From Vreelandella zhanjiangensis DSM 21076 (GTDB lineage Bacteria; Pseudomonadota; Gammaproteobacteria; Pseudomonadales; Halomonadaceae), in contig NZ_KB898650.1 in assembly GCF_000377665.1 (NCBI RefSeq), forward strand, positions 248,001 to 312,000: a DNA stretch of 64,000 nucleotides. Direction: 5' to 3'. The notes below the pieces were generated by a model. The model was not told the DNA's origin, did no database searches, and saw nothing but the letters and a program-made list of their open reading frames with translations. This document shows positions 17,803-26,985 of the stretch, piece by piece; position 1 is the stretch's first letter, and each line of letters begins with the position of its first letter. The position numbers were made by a program, and so were the translations under genes.

Positions 17803-20646
17803 ATGGACAGCATTCTGGTCAGGGGTGCACGCACCCACAACCTCAAGCAGATCGATGTGGAACTGCCCCGCGACAAGTTAATCGTGATTACCGGCCTGTC
17901 AGGTTCGGGTAAATCGTCGCTGGCATTTGATACGCTCTATGCCGAAGGGCAGCGGCGCTACGTAGAGTCGCTCTCTACCTATGCGCGTCAATTTCTGTCA
18001 ATGATGGAAAAACCCGATGTGGATCACATCGAAGGGTTATCGCCCGCCATTTCCATTGAGCAGAAATCCACCTCCCACAACCCACGCTCAACCGTGGGGA
18101 CCATCACCGAAATTTATGACTACCTGCGCCTGCTGTTTGCACGCGCCGGTACTCCACGCTGCCCCGAACACGGCGAGGAGCTTGAGGCTCAGACCATTTC
18201 GCAGATGGTCGACCAGGTAATGAACCTGGCTGAAGGCACGAAACTGATGTTATTGGCCCCTGTGGTCAAAGGACGCAAGGGGGAGCACTTACAGCTTTTG
18301 GCCGAGCTTCGCGCGCAGGGGTTTGTTCGCGCGTTGATCGATGGCCAAGTGCTGGAGCTTGACGATATTGCGCCGCTCGACAAGCGCAAAAAGCACGACA
18401 TTAGCGTGGTCGTTGACCGTTTCAAGGTGCGCGACGATATTGCCCAGCGGCTTGCCGAATCGTTTGAGACCGCGGTTAATCTCACCGACGGCACCGCCAT
18501 GATCCACTTTATGGATGGCGAGCAGGAAGACCTGGCGTTCTCCTCACGCTTTGCCTGCCCGGTCTGCGGCTATTCACTTGCCGAACTTGAACCGCGCATG
18601 TTCTCGTTTAATAACCCAGCCGGTGCCTGCCCTACCTGCGACGGCCTGGGCATACAGCAGTATTTTGATCCTGAAAAGCTGATTAGCCACCCTGAGCTTT
18701 CATTAGCGGAAGGCGTTATCAAAGGCTGGGATCGCCGCAATATCTATTATTTCACCCAGCTGCAGGCGCTTGCCAAACACTACCAGTTCGAACTGGAAAC
18801 GCCCTGGAAGGATCTCGCCCGTCACGAGCGGGATGTAATTCTTAACGGTAGCGGCGACGAGCAAATCCCCTTTGCCTATGTTGGCGACCGGGGACGCAAG
18901 GTAACGCGCGAGCATGTGTTTGAGGGCGTACTGCCTAACATGCAGCGCCGCTACCGGGAAACCGAGTCCAACATGGTGCGCGATGATCTGGCGAAGTACA
19001 TTGCCATGCAGCCCTGCGCCACCTGCCATGGCACGCGCTTACGCAGAGAGTCGCGCCATGTATATGTCGACGATCGCAACATCGCCGATGTAGTACGCAT
19101 TCCGATCGGTGAAGCGTGGCGCTATTTTGCCGAGTTAAGCCTGCCCGGCCGTAAAGGTGAAATTGCCGACAAAATAGTTAACGAGATCCACGCTCGCCTG
19201 GAGTTTCTGGTTAATGTCGGGCTTGACTATCTGAACCTCGAGCGCAGTGCCGATACACTTTCCGGTGGTGAAGCCCAGCGAATTCGATTGGCAAGCCAGA
19301 TTGGCGCAGGCCTGGTGGGGGTCATGTATATTCTGGACGAGCCTTCGATTGGCCTGCACCAGCGTGACAATGATCGCTTGCTAAAAACCCTTGAGCGGCT
19401 GCGCGACCTGGGCAATACCGTCATCGTGGTCGAGCATGACGAGGACGCCATTCGCGCGGCAGACCATGTGCTGGACATAGGCCCGGGTGCGGGCGTTCAC
19501 GGCGGTGAGATTGTGGCCCAAGGCACGCCGCAGCAGGTGATGGATAATCCCGCCTCGTTAACCGGCCAGTACCTTTCGGGCACACGCGAAATCAGCGTTC
19601 CGCCTTATCGCATCCCCGGTAACCCGGAAAAGCATCTGGTGTTACGCGGCGCAACCGGTAACAACCTGCAGAACGTGACGCTCAGCCTGCCGCTGGGTCT
19701 GTTTATTGCGATTACCGGCGTGTCGGGCTCGGGTAAATCGACACTGATCAACGGCACGCTAATGCCCATCGCGGCCCGGGAGCTTAACCGTGCGACCACG
19801 CTGACGGCCGCGCCCTACGAGAAAATTGAAGGGCTAGATCAGCTCGATAAAGTCATCGATATTGACCAAAGCCCGATTGGCCGTACGCCGCGCTCTAACC
19901 CGGCGACCTATACCGGCATATTTACGCCTATCCGTGAGCTGTTTGCCGGTACCCAGGAGGCGCGCTCGCGCGGCTACAAACCGGGACGCTTCAGCTTTAA
20001 CGTCAAGGGGGGGCGCTGCGAGGCCTGTCAGGGCGAAGGCATGATCAAGGTCGAGATGCACTTCTTGCCGGATATCTATGTGCCGTGTGACGTTTGTAAA
20101 GGCAAACGCTATAACCGCGAAACCCTGGATATCCACTACAAAGGCAAAACCATCCACGAAGTGCTGGAGATGACGGTCGAGGACGCGCTTGAGTTTTTCA
20201 GCCCGGTTCCGGCCATTGCTCGCCGCTTACAGACCTTGCTGGATGTTGGGCTCTCGTATATTCGGCTTGGCCAAAGTGCTACCACCCTCTCTGGGGGCGA
20301 AGCTCAACGCGTTAAACTTGCCCGTGAGCTCGCCAAGCGCGACACCGGCAAGACGCTCTACATTCTGGATGAGCCTACCACCGGGCTTCATTTCGAGGAT
20401 ATTCGCCAGCTGCTAACCGTTTTGCACCGCCTGCGTGACCATGGCAATACCATTGTGGTGATTGAACACAATCTGGATGTGATCAAGACCGCCGACTGGA
20501 TCGTTGACCTAGGCCCTGAAGGCGGCTCGGGGGGTGGCCAGATTATCGCCGAGGGCACCCCTGAGCAGATTGCCAAACAGAGCATTTCGCATACCGGGCG
20601 TTTTTTATCGCCTTTACTTAAGCGCAAAAAACACAAACCTGCATAA
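17803..20646 (+). CDS. uvrA: Excinuclease ABC subunit A (UvrA)
   Basis: This is the 947-residue damage-recognition ATPase of nucleotide excision repair. It has two ABC modules, with Walker [13 protein letters not shown] near residue 32 and [12 protein letters not shown] near 642. The signatures [16 protein letters not shown] and [12 protein letters not shown] are both present. Zinc-finger cysteines are visible in CPVCGY...CPTCDG and in CEACQGEG...CDVCKGKRY. Length is normal. The ATG at 17803 follows GAGG and matches the family start ([20 protein letters not shown]). I found no LexA-box match in the 170 bp upstream, so SOS control cannot be claimed. Confidence 0.98.
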   Translation: MDSILVRGARTHNLKQIDVELPRDKLIVITGLSGSGKSSLAFDTLYAEGQRRYVESLSTYARQFLSMMEKPDVDHIEGLSPAISIEQKSTSHNPRSTVGTITEIYDYLRLLFARAGTPRCPEHGEELEAQTISQMVDQVMNLAEGTKLMLLAPVVKGRKGEHLQLLAELRAQGFVRALIDGQVLELDDIAPLDKRKKHDISVVVDRFKVRDDIAQRLAESFETAVNLTDGTAMIHFMDGEQEDLAFSSRFACPVCGYSLAELEPRMFSFNNPAGACPTCDGLGIQQYFDPEKLISHPELSLAEGVIKGWDRRNIYYFTQLQALAKHYQFELETPWKDLARHERDVILNGSGDEQIPFAYVGDRGRKVTREHVFEGVLPNMQRRYRETESNMVRDDLAKYIAMQPCATCHGTRLRRESRHVYVDDRNIADVVRIPIGEAWRYFAELSLPGRKGEIADKIVNEIHARLEFLVNVGLDYLNLERSADTLSGGEAQRIRLASQIGAGLVGVMYILDEPSIGLHQRDNDRLLKTLERLRDLGNTVIVVEHDEDAIRAADHVLDIGPGAGVHGGEIVAQGTPQQVMDNPASLTGQYLSGTREISVPPYRIPGNPEKHLVLRGATGNNLQNVTLSLPLGLFIAITGVSGSGKSTLINGTLMPIAARELNRATTLTAAPYEKIEGLDQLDKVIDIDQSPIGRTPRSNPATYTGIFTPIRELFAGTQEARSRGYKPGRFSFNVKGGRCEACQGEGMIKVEMHFLPDIYVPCDVCKGKRYNRETLDIHYKGKTIHEVLEMTVEDALEFFSPVPAIARRLQTLLDVGLSYIRLGQSATTLSGGEAQRVKLARELAKRDTGKTLYILDEPTTGLHFEDIRQLLTVLHRLRDHGNTIVVIEHNLDVIKTADWIVDLGPEGGSGGGQIIAEGTPEQIAKQSISHTGRFLSPLLKRKKHKPA

Positions 20647-20650
20647 CGAT

Positions 20651-20692
20651 TACAACAGGGTGGGTATTTACCTACCCTGTTGTAGATTTTAT
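20651..20692 (+). terminator. Terminator of uvrA
   Basis: TACAACAGGGTGGG (20651-20664) pairs with CCTACCCTGTTGTA (20671-20684) with one G-T wobble and a 6-nt loop, followed by GATTTTAT. It lies directly after the uvrA stop codon. Confidence 0.75.
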
Positions 20693-20814
20693 GTAATAAT
20701 TTAACCGATAATGCCTGTAACAGGGTGGCTAAGCCGCCTAGTATGTAATTGTATTGCTTAGAGTTATTAGACAAATTATTAACATTTGTTAAGCAATGCT
20801 CATGGAGAACCCTT

Positions 20815-21558
20815 GTGAGCCAAGACCAAAGCTGCATCCTCCATCATTTCAGTCATTACTGCTCTCTAAGCAAGGAAGAAAAAGAGCTATTGGTATCATT
20901 GGAAGAAAGTCCTACCGATATCAAAGCAGGCTCACTACTCTGGGAAATGGGCGATCCGGCAAGCGAATTTTGTACATTAAAAAGCGGCTGGGCGTTCTCC
21001 TATCGCCACCTTGAGAACGGCAACCGACAGATTTTAGAGGTTTTTTTACCTGGCGATATTATCGGTTTGCGTGAATTCGCTTTTTCCCAGCGATTAGAAA
21101 ATGTACGCATGATTACCGATGGCGTTGTGTGTCATTTTCCGCATAAGCGTCTTCTCGAAATATTTCGCCAGTCCATATCGCTCACCTCGGTGGTGTTTGC
21201 CATCGCCAGTCGCCATCAGGCGCTGCTCACAGAGCGTTTGGTAAACCTTGCCAGACGAAGTGCACGTCAGAAAACGGCGCATTTTCTTTACGAGATGTAC
21301 CTAAGGCTACGCCAGACCAATAGCCATATTGATGGGCAGTTTCGACTTCCCTTATCTCAAGAGCAGCTTGCCGACATTCTGGGCTTAAGCCCTGTCCACG
21401 TCAGCCGTACCTTTAGCTCGCTGAGTGAGGAGGGCCTTGTTTTTCGTGACCGGCACAACCTGACTATCCCCGACCTGAAAGCACTGGCCGAAGCAGGTGA
21501 GTTTGATGACTGCTATCTTCACGATGACGTTAGACCGCTTTTTGATCTCTCTGCCTAA
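20815..21558 (+). CDS. Crp/Fnr-family transcription regulator
   Basis: This 247-residue regulator has a cyclic-nucleotide-binding-like beta-roll (about 30-145) and a C-terminal winged helix (about 165-235) with recognition helix LSPVHVSRTFSSLSEEGLV. Cysteines occur at 7 and 16 (SCILHHFSHYCSL) and scattered later, but they do not make the FNR Fe-S pattern, so the signal is unknown. The GTG at 20815 follows GGAGA at about 8 bp; a longer frame from 20749 is not supported. The gene stands alone between the uvrA terminator and its own terminator. Confidence 0.85.
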   Translation: MSQDQSCILHHFSHYCSLSKEEKELLVSLEESPTDIKAGSLLWEMGDPASEFCTLKSGWAFSYRHLENGNRQILEVFLPGDIIGLREFAFSQRLENVRMITDGVVCHFPHKRLLEIFRQSISLTSVVFAIASRHQALLTERLVNLARRSARQKTAHFLYEMYLRLRQTNSHIDGQFRLPLSQEQLADILGLSPVHVSRTFSSLSEEGLVFRDRHNLTIPDLKALAEAGEFDDCYLHDDVRPLFDLSA

Positions 21559-21563
21559 TCCTG

Positions 21564-21589
21564 CTGCGTGCCAAGGCACGCAGTTTTTT
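21564..21589 (+). terminator. Terminator of the Crp/Fnr gene
   Basis: A hairpin CTGCGTGC-CAAG-GCACGCAG is followed directly by TTTTTT, eight nucleotides after the stop region of the regulator gene. Confidence 0.92.
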
Positions 21590-21649
21590 ACGCTGGGCTT
21601 AGCTCAACACAGCCTGTAGGCTTTTATTACCTAACGTTGACGACTAACC

Positions 21650-22189
21650 ATGAAACCTTTACCAACTGCCCTGGCCAGCGCCTTACTTTTTAGCGCACCT
21701 ATAGTATCGGCTGCGACGTTTAACATGCAGGATGTGCAAACGCATGGCCATTGGCAGTCAATGGCGCTTACGCTGGGTAATGAGCATCACTTTCGCGCCG
21801 TTGAGACACACAGTTACTCAGACGCCACGCTCAGCCTGAACGCGACACAAAATGTGTGCGATTTACCCTGGCTTGAAATGCGTGTCACGCTGGAGCAACA
21901 GCAAGGTGAGAGTAAAACCGTCAACCTAGTCCCCACGCGGCTACGCATTGATGAACACCCCGTGGTGGATACCATGGCAGAATTTATCACTGAGCGCGGC
22001 GATGACGGTTTTTATGTGCACTTCTACCTTGGCGACATGCAGACATTAATGACTCAGATGCGTCAAGGCGAACAGCTGTTTCTAGGCTTTGATCAAGGCG
22101 AACAAGCACCCTGGTATATGACATTCCAGCTTGAAGGAGCCAACGAGGCTATTGAACGCATGCAGGCCCTTTGCGAGGCGGCGCGCTGA
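21650..22189 (+). CDS. Exported protein of unknown function
   Basis: This 179-residue protein begins MKPLPTALASALLFSAPIVSA, a Sec signal peptide with a probable cleavage site after SAA around residue 22. The mature part has two cysteines (NVCDLPW and the penultimate helix, QALCEAAR) that could form a disulfide, and alternating beta-strand-like segments. I recognise no family. It follows the Crp/Fnr gene but is separated by a strong terminator, so it has its own promoter. It converges on the phytochrome-GGDEF gene. A clear ribosome-binding site is not visible. Confidence 0.65.
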   Translation: MKPLPTALASALLFSAPIVSAATFNMQDVQTHGHWQSMALTLGNEHHFRAVETHSYSDATLSLNATQNVCDLPWLEMRVTLEQQQGESKTVNLVPTRLRIDEHPVVDTMAEFITERGDDGFYVHFYLGDMQTLMTQMRQGEQLFLGFDQGEQAPWYMTFQLEGANEAIERMQALCEAAR

Positions 22190-22223
22190 AGGCTAACAAT
22201 CAAAATAGCGTTTTTTTAGCAGC

Positions 22224-24230
22224 TTAGGCTATCTCACCGCCAGCTATTTCAACGCGGTCTCGCCCGTCGCGTTTGGCGCGGTACATGGCCTGATCGGCGC
22301 GGGCGATTAACGTTTTGCAGCTATCCCCAGGCTGCCAAACCGCAATACCGATACTCACGGTGACCAATTGGTTAAGCCCTGCGACGTGAAGCGTCGTGAG
22401 CAGTGTACGTAAGCGCTCGGCTAAACCTAGCGCGGCCTGCAGATCAGAGTGTGTAGCAAGCACCACAAATTCCTCCCCACCCCAACGACCAAAATAGTCG
22501 CAGCCACGCAGCGAATTTTCCACCAGCCGTGCCAGTGCTACCAAAACGTCGTCGCCCAGGCTATGCCCATGGGTATCATTGATCATTTTAAAATGATCGA
22601 CATCGAAAAGCAGCAGTGCAAAACCTGCTCCATAGCGTTTCGCCGCGACAAGCTCTGTGTCGATCGCCTGTTCAATGCGATAGCGGTTCCATACCTGGGT
22701 CAACGGATCAAAATGGGCAAGCTGTTCAAGGCGTTGATTGGCAGCGGCTAGCGCCTTACGCTCATTCTCCAAGTGCATGTTCAACATGCCGATTTCGTAA
22801 CGTGAAATGGCAAGTGTTAAATCTTCGCCTAACTTTACAGCTGCCAGACGCTCAACACGCTGCCACGCTTCGCTGCTGGCGATAATGTCCTCATACCAGG
22901 CAGCTGGCGGCGAATTGCATACTGACGGCGTGACTTGGCTGGTCGGCTGCATGGACCAGTAAAGCGCTTCCACCTGCTCGGGTCGAAAAAAGCATAGCCA
23001 CGCACGCTGCGCCGGATTCATGGGCAGCGGTACGGCCAGCACACCCGACTGCTCTGGCATGGCAAGCGAGCTGGTCAAGGGCTCTTTGGCTATATGGCGC
23101 GTGCACCATGGGCCGCTATGCGTATGGGCGGTGCCCAAGCGAATCACAAACTGGCTTATCACCTCAGGCGTGGGCGTCTTTCCAACCTGATAGATGCCGC
23201 CTGCAACCCACAGTGCAATACCGTGAGCACGGAACAGCGTCATCCACGTATTGGCATGATTAAACAGCAGTTGTTGCGGGCTTTGAGGTTCTTGATGCGC
23301 ACTGGTGGCAGGCATCAGGCTATCCTGAACACGCTTTAGATAACGTGCCTCCTGACGAGCGCGCAGCAGGGCCAACCGCTCGGTAGCCATTTGTACCAGG
23401 ATATGTACTGCATCCCGAACCGAGGCTGGTACCGGGTGCGGCGTCGCCGAGAAGCACGAAAGCAGCCCCCAAAGGCCAGTGTCACGCTGCATCGCCACGC
23501 ATAGCATGGCGCGCACACCCAGGCGCTGCATATAGCATTGCCGCTCCGGGGCTGGCGCGCGCAGTACGCTCGCGCCTAGATTAACCGGAAAGTCGTTAGG
23601 CATGAGGGGTTCGAATGACGCTTTGGCATCTTCAATAAAGCGTACCGGATGGCGCGCATAGGCACGCCGAAGCGCGAGTGGAGTGTCGCTGGCCGCCATC
23701 CGCTGCCCCACATAAGCGGGCAGCTGGGCATCTTTAGCCTCGGCCACAATGTGGCTATGCCAATCGGGATCAAAATGACAGATGGTCACACGCTCGAAGC
23801 CCGTTAACTGGCGGACCTCGTTGACCAGATAGGTAAGCAGTTCTTCCTGGTTGGCCGCCTCTGTGAGCTTGATCAATTGCTCGTTGATCGCCCCTAATAG
23901 ACGCCGCTGGCCCACAATGACAAGCGGCTCAATCTCCATGATGACGTGCTCACCGCTTCGGTAAGCACGCAGCTGAAGGCGGGCCTGCTTATCTAAGCCA
24001 TGGCTGAATACCAGCGGTGCCGCCAGCCGCTGCTGGCCCTGCAGTTCACGCCGAACACGCTGGGCCATGCGCTTACCCAGCAGCTGATTTAACGTTACCT
24101 TCTGCGCTGGAGAGGCGCTAACACCGACCAGCGCTTCAAGGTTAGTGCTGGTGGCCTGGATATGCCGACTATCGGCATCAAGCACCAGCAAGGCACCAAA
24201 TGACTGCAGTAAAGGGTGATGCTTAGACAC
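22224..24230 (-). CDS. Degenerate phytochrome-like (PAS-GAF-PHY) diguanylate cyclase
   Basis: This 668-residue protein has the photosensory order of a bacteriophytochrome: PAS (1-105, LQSFGALLVLDADSRHIQAT), GAF (about 120-300), PHY (about 310-490), then a GGDEF domain (about 505-668). The chromophore features are lost. There is no N-terminal Cys before the PAS, DIPxxAR reads SDTPLALR (181-188), the SPIHxxY segment reads APERQCY (227-233) without the histidine, and CHH reads CFS (259-261). The tongue PRxSF motif is also missing. The cyclase looks active: GGEEF at 584-588 with an RxxD inhibitory site (575-578). A GTG start is used. It lies 24 bp after motD, so it is probably cotranscribed with the second stator. 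Confidence 0.85.
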   Translation of the reverse strand: MSKHHPLLQSFGALLVLDADSRHIQATSTNLEALVGVSASPAQKVTLNQLLGKRMAQRVRRELQGQQRLAAPLVFSHGLDKQARLQLRAYRSGEHVIMEIEPLVIVGQRRLLGAINEQLIKLTEAANQEELLTYLVNEVRQLTGFERVTICHFDPDWHSHIVAEAKDAQLPAYVGQRMAASDTPLALRRAYARHPVRFIEDAKASFEPLMPNDFPVNLGASVLRAPAPERQCYMQRLGVRAMLCVAMQRDTGLWGLLSCFSATPHPVPASVRDAVHILVQMATERLALLRARQEARYLKRVQDSLMPATSAHQEPQSPQQLLFNHANTWMTLFRAHGIALWVAGGIYQVGKTPTPEVISQFVIRLGTAHTHSGPWCTRHIAKEPLTSSLAMPEQSGVLAVPLPMNPAQRAWLCFFRPEQVEALYWSMQPTSQVTPSVCNSPPAAWYEDIIASSEAWQRVERLAAVKLGEDLTLAISRYEIGMLNMHLENERKALAAANQRLEQLAHFDPLTQVWNRYRIEQAIDTELVAAKRYGAGFALLLFDVDHFKMINDTHGHSLGDDVLVALARLVENSLRGCDYFGRWGGEEFVVLATHSDLQAALGLAERLRTLLTTLHVAGLNQLVTVSIGIAVWQPGDSCKTLIARADQAMYRAKRDGRDRVEIAGGEIA

Positions 24231-24254
24231 AAACCCGGCCTTCAGTAAATTGAT

Positions 24255-24923
24255 TCACCCCTCTGACGGTTGACGCAACAATAGCTCAACGCGCCGGTTA
24301 GCGGCTCGTCCAGCAGGCGTTGCGTTACTCTCCATGGGTTGGGTGTCGGCATAGCCAACGGCCCGCATACGAGAAATAGCCACCCCTTGACGCTCTAGAT
24401 GGCGCATTACAGCAATCGCGCGTCCAGCAGACAGCTCCCAATTGGAGGGGAATCGGGGAGTCGCGATAGGAAGGTTGTCAGTGTGCCCTTCAACTGAAAT
24501 TTGCCCGTCAAAGATTGCCAACGCTTCTATAAGGCTTTCTATCACACCTTGCCCCTGAGCGGTTAGCACTGCCTCACCGCTGGGAAACAAAAGGTTGTCA
24601 TCAATGCGCAGCGTAACGCCCCCCTGGCCTTGCGATACGCTAACACCCGGAATATTCAAGGCTGCCATTTTCGGCTGCAATCCACTGTGCTGCGGGTACA
24701 TTCCGCTAGCAAGTGTGGCGGACGGTAGCGATTCTTCCATGCTGGTGCTCACGCCACCGCCCTCATCCACCTCACTGCCACCTGGAGGCGACAGAGCAAG
24801 CAGCAGTACAAATAGCGTAATCAGCAGGGTGAGTACGTCCAAGTAGCTGGTTAGCCAGCTCTCATCGCTTTCGCTCTGCCCTGCGGGCATTTCCAGCGCA
24901 TGGCGAGTATCACGATCCAGCAT
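24255..24923 (-). CDS. motD: Flagellar stator protein MotD (MotB family)
   Basis: This 222-residue stator B subunit has a short cytoplasmic N-terminus, one membrane helix (about 27-45) with the ion-carrying Asp in SYLDVLTLL (D29), and a C-terminal OmpA-like peptidoglycan-binding domain (VEGHTDNLPI, then GRAANRRVEL). It anchors the torque unit to the cell wall. It is much shorter than the MotB encoded at 44355-45278 and resembles MotD of the Pseudomonas MotCD pair. The ATG at 24923, 4 bp after the motC stop, is preferred over one at 24947 that would overlap motC. H+ versus Na+ use is not decided by the sequence. Confidence 0.85.
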   Translation of the reverse strand: MLDRDTRHALEMPAGQSESDESWLTSYLDVLTLLITLFVLLLALSPPGGSEVDEGGGVSTSMEESLPSATLASGMYPQHSGLQPKMAALNIPGVSVSQGQGGVTLRIDDNLLFPSGEAVLTAQGQGVIESLIEALAIFDGQISVEGHTDNLPIATPRFPSNWELSAGRAIAVMRHLERQGVAISRMRAVGYADTQPMESNATPAGRAANRRVELLLRQPSEG

Positions 24924-24927
24924 CTTG

Positions 24928-25746
24928 TCAGCCTTTTGCCGCCGCACTTGATGGATCAGGTCGCGGTTTTATGCTGGCATCACGAATTTCGTCATTATAA
25001 TTGGCGATAAACGAATTCAGCGTCTCTTCAATAAATGAAGGCAGACGCCGTTTGGTAATCAGGGAAATGCCCTCCAGCACCATATTCATGGTGATAAGGC
25101 GTTCCTCCGTGCGCCGCTCAAGCTTGACGGCAATCGGTTTGAATACCAAGTTGGCCAGCAAAATACCGTAAAACGTCGTCAATAGCGCTACCGCCATGCG
25201 TGGACCGATCACATCCAGGTCGCCTGCATCCATTACTTCAAGCATATTCACCAGCCCGACGAGCATACCGATCATGCCAAACGCTGGCGCATAGGTGGCC
25301 ATGGTGCGAAAAATTTGCGCTTCTGCATGTTCACGGGCTTTTAAACGGGCGATGCGCCAGCGCAGCATATCGAAAATTTCGTCTTCTTTGGTATTGGCGA
25401 TTACCAGCTGAATGCCGGTACGTAAAAACGGGTTACGTGTATGCACGAGCTCTTTTTCCACCGCCCGCACATCGCCTTTAAACCATAGCCGGGACATAGC
25501 AACCAGTTCATTGATATCGTCACGTGCATAGGTGTTTTCACGCCGAAAGACGAGGCCCACCAGACGCACCACACGCAACACTTCCTTTAGCGGGTAGCTG
25601 ATAAACGTGGCTGCCAACGTGCCGGTCACCACGATCGCTAAACCGGGCAGGTTGATAAAGCTTTCCGGAGACTCTGCAGTAAAAAACAGAACGCTCACCA
25701 GCAGTAGCATACTGGCGAATATACCTATCAGCGTAGACGGGTTCAT
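24928..25746 (-). CDS. motC: Flagellar stator protein MotC (MotA/PomA family)
   Basis: This 272-residue stator A subunit has four membrane helices: two near the N-terminus (about 3-23 and 33-52) and two after the cytoplasmic loop (about 150-172, YAPAFGMIGMLVGLVNMLEVM, and 185-205). The proline in YAPAFGMIG corresponds to the conserved channel proline. It is of the MotC/PomA type, unlike the E. coli-type MotA at 45275-46144. The ATG at 25746 follows AAGGAA. It follows fliA by 39 bp and is 4 bp before motD. Confidence 0.88.
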   Translation of the reverse strand: MNPSTLIGIFASMLLLVSVLFFTAESPESFINLPGLAIVVTGTLAATFISYPLKEVLRVVRLVGLVFRRENTYARDDINELVAMSRLWFKGDVRAVEKELVHTRNPFLRTGIQLVIANTKEDEIFDMLRWRIARLKAREHAEAQIFRTMATYAPAFGMIGMLVGLVNMLEVMDAGDLDVIGPRMAVALLTTFYGILLANLVFKPIAVKLERRTEERLITMNMVLEGISLITKRRLPSFIEETLNSFIANYNDEIRDASIKPRPDPSSAAAKG

Positions 25747-25785
25747 CAACGGTTCCTTGCCGGTTATTGTGTAGATAGAAGCGGT

Positions 25786-26487
25786 TCAAGCAGAATCGTG
25801 TAAGCGGGCCCGCAGGCGGCTTATCGCCTGGCTATGCAGCTGCGACACACGTGACTCCGTTACTCCGAGCACAGCTCCCACTTCTTTGAGGTTCAGCTCT
25901 TCCTGGTAATAAAGCGCCATCAGCAGCTTTTCCCGATCGGGCAGCGCCTCAATGGCGGCAATTAACGTTTGCCGCTGCTGCTCATCCAGCAGCTTTTCAA
26001 ACGGTAGATTGCTGACATCAAAGCTTGCTGGCTCGCCGCCATCGGCGACAAGCTCTTCAAACGGCAGTAACTGGCCACTATTGGTGTCGTTAAGCAGCTG
26101 CTGATATTCATCAAGCGGCATATCAAGCTCAAGCGCAATTTCCTTCTCTTCCGGTGGGCGCCCCAGCTGCTGCTCCAACCGGCGAACCGTGTCATCCATG
26201 GCGCGAGCAGCCCGCCGTACGCTGCGTGGCATCCAGTCGCGTGTGCGCAGCTCATCCACCATCGCCCCACGGATACGCTGGCTTGCAAAGGTCGCAAAAC
26301 TAGCCCCTTGAGCGGCGTCAAAACGGCCTAGTGCCTCTAAAAGCCCTACGGTGCCTGCCTGGATAAGATCATCAAGTTCAATGCTTGCCGGTAATCTGAC
26401 CTGCAGCGTTAAGGCGTGACGTCTTACTAGTGGCATGTACTGCGCTAACAGCTCACCTTGTTTGATTCTGCCTTTTGCTGTGTACAT
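25786..26487 (-). CDS. fliA: Flagellar sigma factor FliA (sigma-28)
   Basis: This 233-residue sigma-70 family factor lacks region 1.1. Region 2 includes LPASIELDDLIQAGTVGLLEAL and FATFASQRIRGAMVDELR, and region 4 has LPDREKLLMALYYQEELNLKEVGAVLGVTESRVSQ. It directs RNA polymerase to late flagellar and chemotaxis promoters (TAAA-N15-GCCGATAA). Two such sites occur in this window, before flaG and fliS. The gene sits between flhE (26 bp upstream) and motC, so it is expressed with the flhBA-flhF block. Its anti-sigma factor FlgM is not in the window. Confidence 0.96.
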   Translation of the reverse strand: MYTAKGRIKQGELLAQYMPLVRRHALTLQVRLPASIELDDLIQAGTVGLLEALGRFDAAQGASFATFASQRIRGAMVDELRTRDWMPRSVRRAARAMDDTVRRLEQQLGRPPEEKEIALELDMPLDEYQQLLNDTNSGQLLPFEELVADGGEPASFDVSNLPFEKLLDEQQRQTLIAAIEALPDREKLLMALYYQEELNLKEVGAVLGVTESRVSQLHSQAISRLRARLHDSA

Positions 26488-26513
26488 CTTATTGCCTCGC
26501 GGCTATACAACTT

Positions 26514-26918
26514 TTACTGGTAGTTCACGATTACATTTAGCCCCTGCACGCGTACCGGGCGCTGGCCTGGCCTCAATGCAAAGCGAAACTGCAGTGGCGC
26601 ATCCGCTTGCCTGCCCGCTAGCTGGGTAATGGTACCGCGCCCGCCACTCAGTGCAACGCACTGCTCTGGATGACATAGCCAAGCGTTGATGGCCGCCCCT
26701 GGAGGCGCTTCAAGCCGCCAGTGTATACGGTCAAGCATACCGTCAGGCACCGGTGCGCCATTGGGTGGCGCTATCGGCTGACTGCGACTTTCACGATCAC
26801 TCATTGCCACCATCACGCTGGGTACCGACGCACTCCAGCTACCCGCTGCCTGAGCAGCACCGATAATGCTCAGAAACCCGCCCACAACGCCGACTACCTT
26901 TAACCATCCGCTTAGCAT
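26514..26918 (-). CDS. flhE: Flagellar protein FlhE
   Basis: This 134-residue exported protein has a signal peptide (MLSGWLKVVGVVGGFLSIIGAAQA) and matches enteric FlhE in pattern: a Trp-Arg pair (HWRLEAPPGAAINAWLC), HPEQCVALSGGRGT with the second cysteine, and the C-terminal VIVNYQ (VIVNYR in E. coli). FlhE is a periplasmic protein linked to proper export-gate and rod assembly and to control of proton leak. In enterics it follows flhA; here it follows the FlhG-like gene and precedes fliA. Start 26918 has GGGGAA at 9 bp; an ATG at 26927 is the alternative. Confidence 0.8.
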   Translation of the reverse strand: MLSGWLKVVGVVGGFLSIIGAAQAAGSWSASVPSVMVAMSDRESRSQPIAPPNGAPVPDGMLDRIHWRLEAPPGAAINAWLCHPEQCVALSGGRGTITQLAGRQADAPLQFRFALRPGQRPVRVQGLNVIVNYQ

Positions 26919-26985
26919 ACTTGGCATTTCCCCAACTCAACGGTACTTGGCATAAGCCTTACATAGAAGCGCCTATATGTCGCTT

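Noticed and set aside
20815-21000. FNR-type oxygen sensing by the Crp/Fnr regulator
   Set aside because: Cysteines at 7 and 16 and later do not fit the CxxC-type cluster arrangement plus the fourth ligand of FNR.
22224-24230. A functional red-light bacteriophytochrome
   Set aside because: The biliverdin Cys, DIP motif, pocket histidines and PRxSF tongue are all altered, and no heme oxygenase gene is adjacent.
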